DNA of 6,439 bases from Trichodesmium sp. jk18x7bins.61. GTDB taxonomy: Bacteria > Cyanobacteriota > Cyanobacteriia > Cyanobacteriales > Microcoleaceae. How positions within the stretch are numbered: the stretch's first letter is position 1; each line of letters opens with the position of its first letter. This document shows, in pieces, positions 4,898 through 6,439 of the stretch. The notes beneath the pieces were generated by a model. It saw only the letters and a program-made list of their open reading frames with translations. It was not told the DNA's origin and did no database searches. Made by a program: the position numbers and the translations under genes. The stretch covers positions 1 to 6,439 of the forward strand of contig JAJEAQ010000083.1 of assembly GCA_022822685.1 (NCBI GenBank), given 5' to 3'.

Positions 4898-5491
4898 CTA
4901 GCTAACGTAACCAGGATACGAGCGTGTTTGAGAGGAAGCTTCTGCGGACCAAACTCTAATAAATTTGGTATCACCCATAATCACGGCATACCAATATCTA
5001 GCACCTATATTGTATGAAGCTCTAAGGTCAGCGTTGTAGCGTTTGCCATTGCTAAAGGTGGCTTGAGTGTAATTAACTTGACTTCGCTTAACTACACCTG
5101 AACCATCATAGGCAAGTTTACTTGTGTAGCATGGATTTACTTTGACTACTTTTCCACCTAGCTCCTGCCATCTATCTTCTAGAAGGTTGATAATTTGACA
5201 ATGACACCATAAGTGAAAGCCTTGTCTTTTCGCTGTGCCTTTTTTAGGCGTTGGTTAATTATGGGATGAATTTGTTTGCTCAGACAACCCTAGTCTGGGA
5301 AAATTTCCTAAGTCCGGATGCCTAATTCATCCCCCTACTAAGCAACGCCCTTTTTTACCTCCTTTAGCTTTCCACCCAGACAGATTCTCAAACACAATAA
5401 CTGTGACACCGTGTGTCTTAGCGAAATCAACTATTGAACCTGCCACTTTTCTGGATATTTCTTTATTTAAGTGAGGTATTGAGGATAACAA
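4898..5491 (-). pseudogene. tnpB: tnpB remnant (IS605 OrfB), 5'-truncated and split by a MITE
   Basis: TnpB is the RNA-guided RuvC-type nuclease of IS200/IS605 elements. Here only about 160 C-terminal codons remain of roughly 400. The leftward frame reads LSSIPHLNKEISRKVAGSIVDFAK, quoted as LSSIPHLNKEISRK and VAGSIVDFAK, then the RuvC-II region VIVFENLSGW (Glu codon 5387-5389), KAKGGKK, the insertion, GTAKRQGFHLWCHCQIINLL, RWQELGGKVVKVNP, LAYDGSGVVKRS and the RuvC-III region GKRYNADLRASYNIGARYW (Asp codon 5027-5029), stopping at TAG 4898-4900. The RuvC-I domain and the N-terminus are absent; an in-frame TAA (5492-5494) marks the break, and no tnpB-like sequence lies beyond. No CxxC zinc-finger pairs are visible. 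Apart from stops inside the insert, the retained part has no frameshift or stop, so its decay is recent or slow. It cannot encode an active nuclease. Confidence 0.9.
5247..5349. mobile_element. 103-bp MITE inside the tnpB remnant
   Basis: The ends are 26-bp inverted repeats matching at 21 positions: GGCGTTG...GGGATGAATT at the left, and its complement AATTCATCCC...CAACGCC at the right. The element is flanked by identical 8-bp direct repeats CTTTTTTA (5239-5246 and 5350-5357). The interior has two small hairpins, CAGAC/GTCTG (5281-5297) and GGATG/CATCC next to the right repeat, and no coding capacity. Removing the element plus one flanking copy joins KAKGGKK to GTAKRQGFHLW in one open tnpB frame, which identifies the insertion borders independently of the repeats. 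The mobilising transposase is not encoded here. GG-type ends with an 8-bp duplication occur in several IS families (for example ISL3, IS256, IS1595), so the family remains open. Confidence 0.85.
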
Positions 5492-5519
5492 TTATAGCAC
5501 AGAAAAAGCTTTCTGTAAA
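5491..5519 (-). promoter_or_regulatory. Consensus-like sigma-70-type promoter facing the tnpB remnant
   Basis: Read leftward, TTTACA (5514-5519) and TATAAT (5491-5496) are separated by exactly 17 bp, matching the consensus at 11 of 12 positions. Transcription would start near 5484 and run through the tnpB remnant and its right-end hairpin. A 7-bp palindrome ACAGAAA/TTTCTGT (5499-5516) lies between and partly over the hexamers, a possible operator or chance. The promoter sits at the truncation point, upstream of and divergent from cysH. Confidence 0.5.
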
Positions 5520-5629
5520 ACGAGGTAATCTCTAGCCGAAAAACAGTATAAACAGTCTCTCATTGAGGGTTATTGGTGGCGTATTATAAACCGTAAAGCC
5601 TAATATACTAAATATAATTGGTAATCACT

Positions 5630-6433
5630 ATGTCACAACAGAATTTAATTACAATCAAGCCAGATAGACAATACAACCAGAAAAACTTAATATATTCACC
5701 AGAACTGGATTTGGAGGTTGTCAATCAGCAACTAGGCCAAGCAGATGCTCATACCTTGGTCAAGTGGGGCTCTGAAACATTTGGCGAAGGTCTAGTTATG
5801 AGTACCAGTTTTGGTATCCAGGCTGCTGTTATGTTGCACATGGTGACGAATGTTGTACCTAATATTCCTGTAATCTGGGTTGATACAGGATATTTGCCTG
5901 CCGAAACTTATAGATTTGGTGAGGAGTTGACAAAACGACTGAGTTTGAATCTGAAAGTATATCAATCTCATATTAGTCCAGCTCGGATGGAAGCTATATA
6001 TGGCAGACTGTGGGCTGAAAATAATGTTGATTCCCTGAACCGCTATGACACAATCCGGAAGGTTGAACCTATGGATAGAGCTTTAAGGGAGTTAGAGGCT
6101 ACAGCTTGGCTAGCTGGTTTAAGGAGAGATCAAACTCAGCACCGCCAAAGCCTGAATCGTGTGGGTAAACAATCAGGCACATATAAAATTTTGCCCATAC
6201 TAAGTTGGAATGCTAGAGATATCTACCAATATTTGACGGCTTATGATTTGCCCTATCATCCATTTTTCGATTTGGGCTACACTACTGTGGGAGATTGGCA
6301 TTCTAGTCGTCCTCTCACTGCTGAAGATGAGAACGAACGGGATACTCGTTTTAATGGTCTTAAGCAGGAGTGTGGTTTGCATTTGCCTCAAACAGATGGG
6401 CAAGCTCAAAGTTTAGATTCCTGTTCATTGTAA
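5630..6433 (+). CDS. cysH: Phosphoadenylyl-sulfate reductase (thioredoxin-dependent)
   Basis: Reduces PAPS to sulfite and PAP with thioredoxin or glutaredoxin as electron donor, in cytoplasmic assimilatory sulfate reduction. The protein has 267 residues from ATG 5630. It shows the PP-loop-type nucleotide-binding stretch MSTSFGIQAAV (57-67), VDTGYLP (84-90), the RYDTIRKVEP segment (138-147), AWLAGLRRDQ, the PAPS-binding DWHSSRP motif and the C-terminal ECGLH motif with catalytic Cys248. The paired cysteines that bind a 4Fe-4S cluster in APS reductases are absent: the IRKVEP segment is preceded by DT instead of CC, and no CxxC is present. This argues for PAPS rather than APS as substrate. A TTG at 5618 would add four residues and is less likely. 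No Shine-Dalgarno sequence is seen. TATACT (5604-5609) and TATAAT (5613-5618) are possible -10 boxes without -35 partners. The gene is complete and ends 6 bp before the window edge. Confidence 0.95.
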   Translation: MSQQNLITIKPDRQYNQKNLIYSPELDLEVVNQQLGQADAHTLVKWGSETFGEGLVMSTSFGIQAAVMLHMVTNVVPNIPVIWVDTGYLPAETYRFGEELTKRLSLNLKVYQSHISPARMEAIYGRLWAENNVDSLNRYDTIRKVEPMDRALRELEATAWLAGLRRDQTQHRQSLNRVGKQSGTYKILPILSWNARDIYQYLTAYDLPYHPFFDLGYTTVGDWHSSRPLTAEDENERDTRFNGLKQECGLHLPQTDGQAQSLDSCSL

Positions 6434-6439
6434 TTTAGC

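Noticed and set aside
1..6439. CRISPR array, tRNA or rRNA gene, toxin-antitoxin or defence system
   Set aside because: No regularly spaced repeats of 25-40 bp, no tRNA T-arm or rRNA-like sequence, and no paired small genes of those families were found on either strand.

Overview
The window looks like chromosomal DNA of an AT-rich, probably filamentous heterocyst-forming (Nostocales-type) cyanobacterium. Four observations point this way. There are four copies of the HIP1 octamer GCGATCGC (466, 1571, 2889, 3836). Non-coding DNA carries heptameric tandem repeats of the STRR type. A RemA-family gene sits directly upstream of gmk. The PAPS reductase and the NFACT-family protein are of cyanobacterial type. 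Long non-coding spacers and a decayed transposon suggest a genome that tolerates much non-coding DNA. The genus cannot be fixed from this sequence.

Layout. The first third reads leftward: a RemA/DUF370-family gene (980-1234), gmk for guanylate kinase (330-899), and the 5' end of an unrecognised small-membrane-protein-like gene that leaves the window at position 1. A 1.2-kb spacer (1235-2477) has no convincing gene. It holds dispersed palindromes, two STRR tracts and a composite inverted-repeat element (2061-2220). A doubtful 90-codon leftward reading frame (2478-2750) follows and ends inside a perfect palindrome.

The middle is one large rightward gene for an NFACT/RqcH-like protein (GTG start at 2798, end 4525), expected to act in ribosome-associated quality control. 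Downstream comes a structured segment that I read as a candidate small RNA (about 4644-4777). It ends in a strong intrinsic terminator, and the terminator loop is perfectly complementary over 8 nt to the loop of an upstream hairpin.

The right part (4821-5491) is the remnant of an IS605/IS1341-type element in leftward orientation: a right-end hairpin plus the C-terminal portion of tnpB, lacking roughly its first half. This remnant is split by a 103-bp miniature inverted-repeat element (5247-5349) flanked by identical 8-bp direct repeats. Removing the insert and one repeat copy restores an uninterrupted tnpB frame. A consensus-like promoter faces into the remnant at its truncated edge. The last gene, cysH (5630-6433), encodes a thioredoxin-dependent PAPS reductase of sulfate assimilation.

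The genes do not form one pathway. remA-like and gmk probably form one transcription unit; the NFACT gene and cysH look independent. The material of most interest is the candidate kissing-loop RNA and the nested mobile-element insertion.
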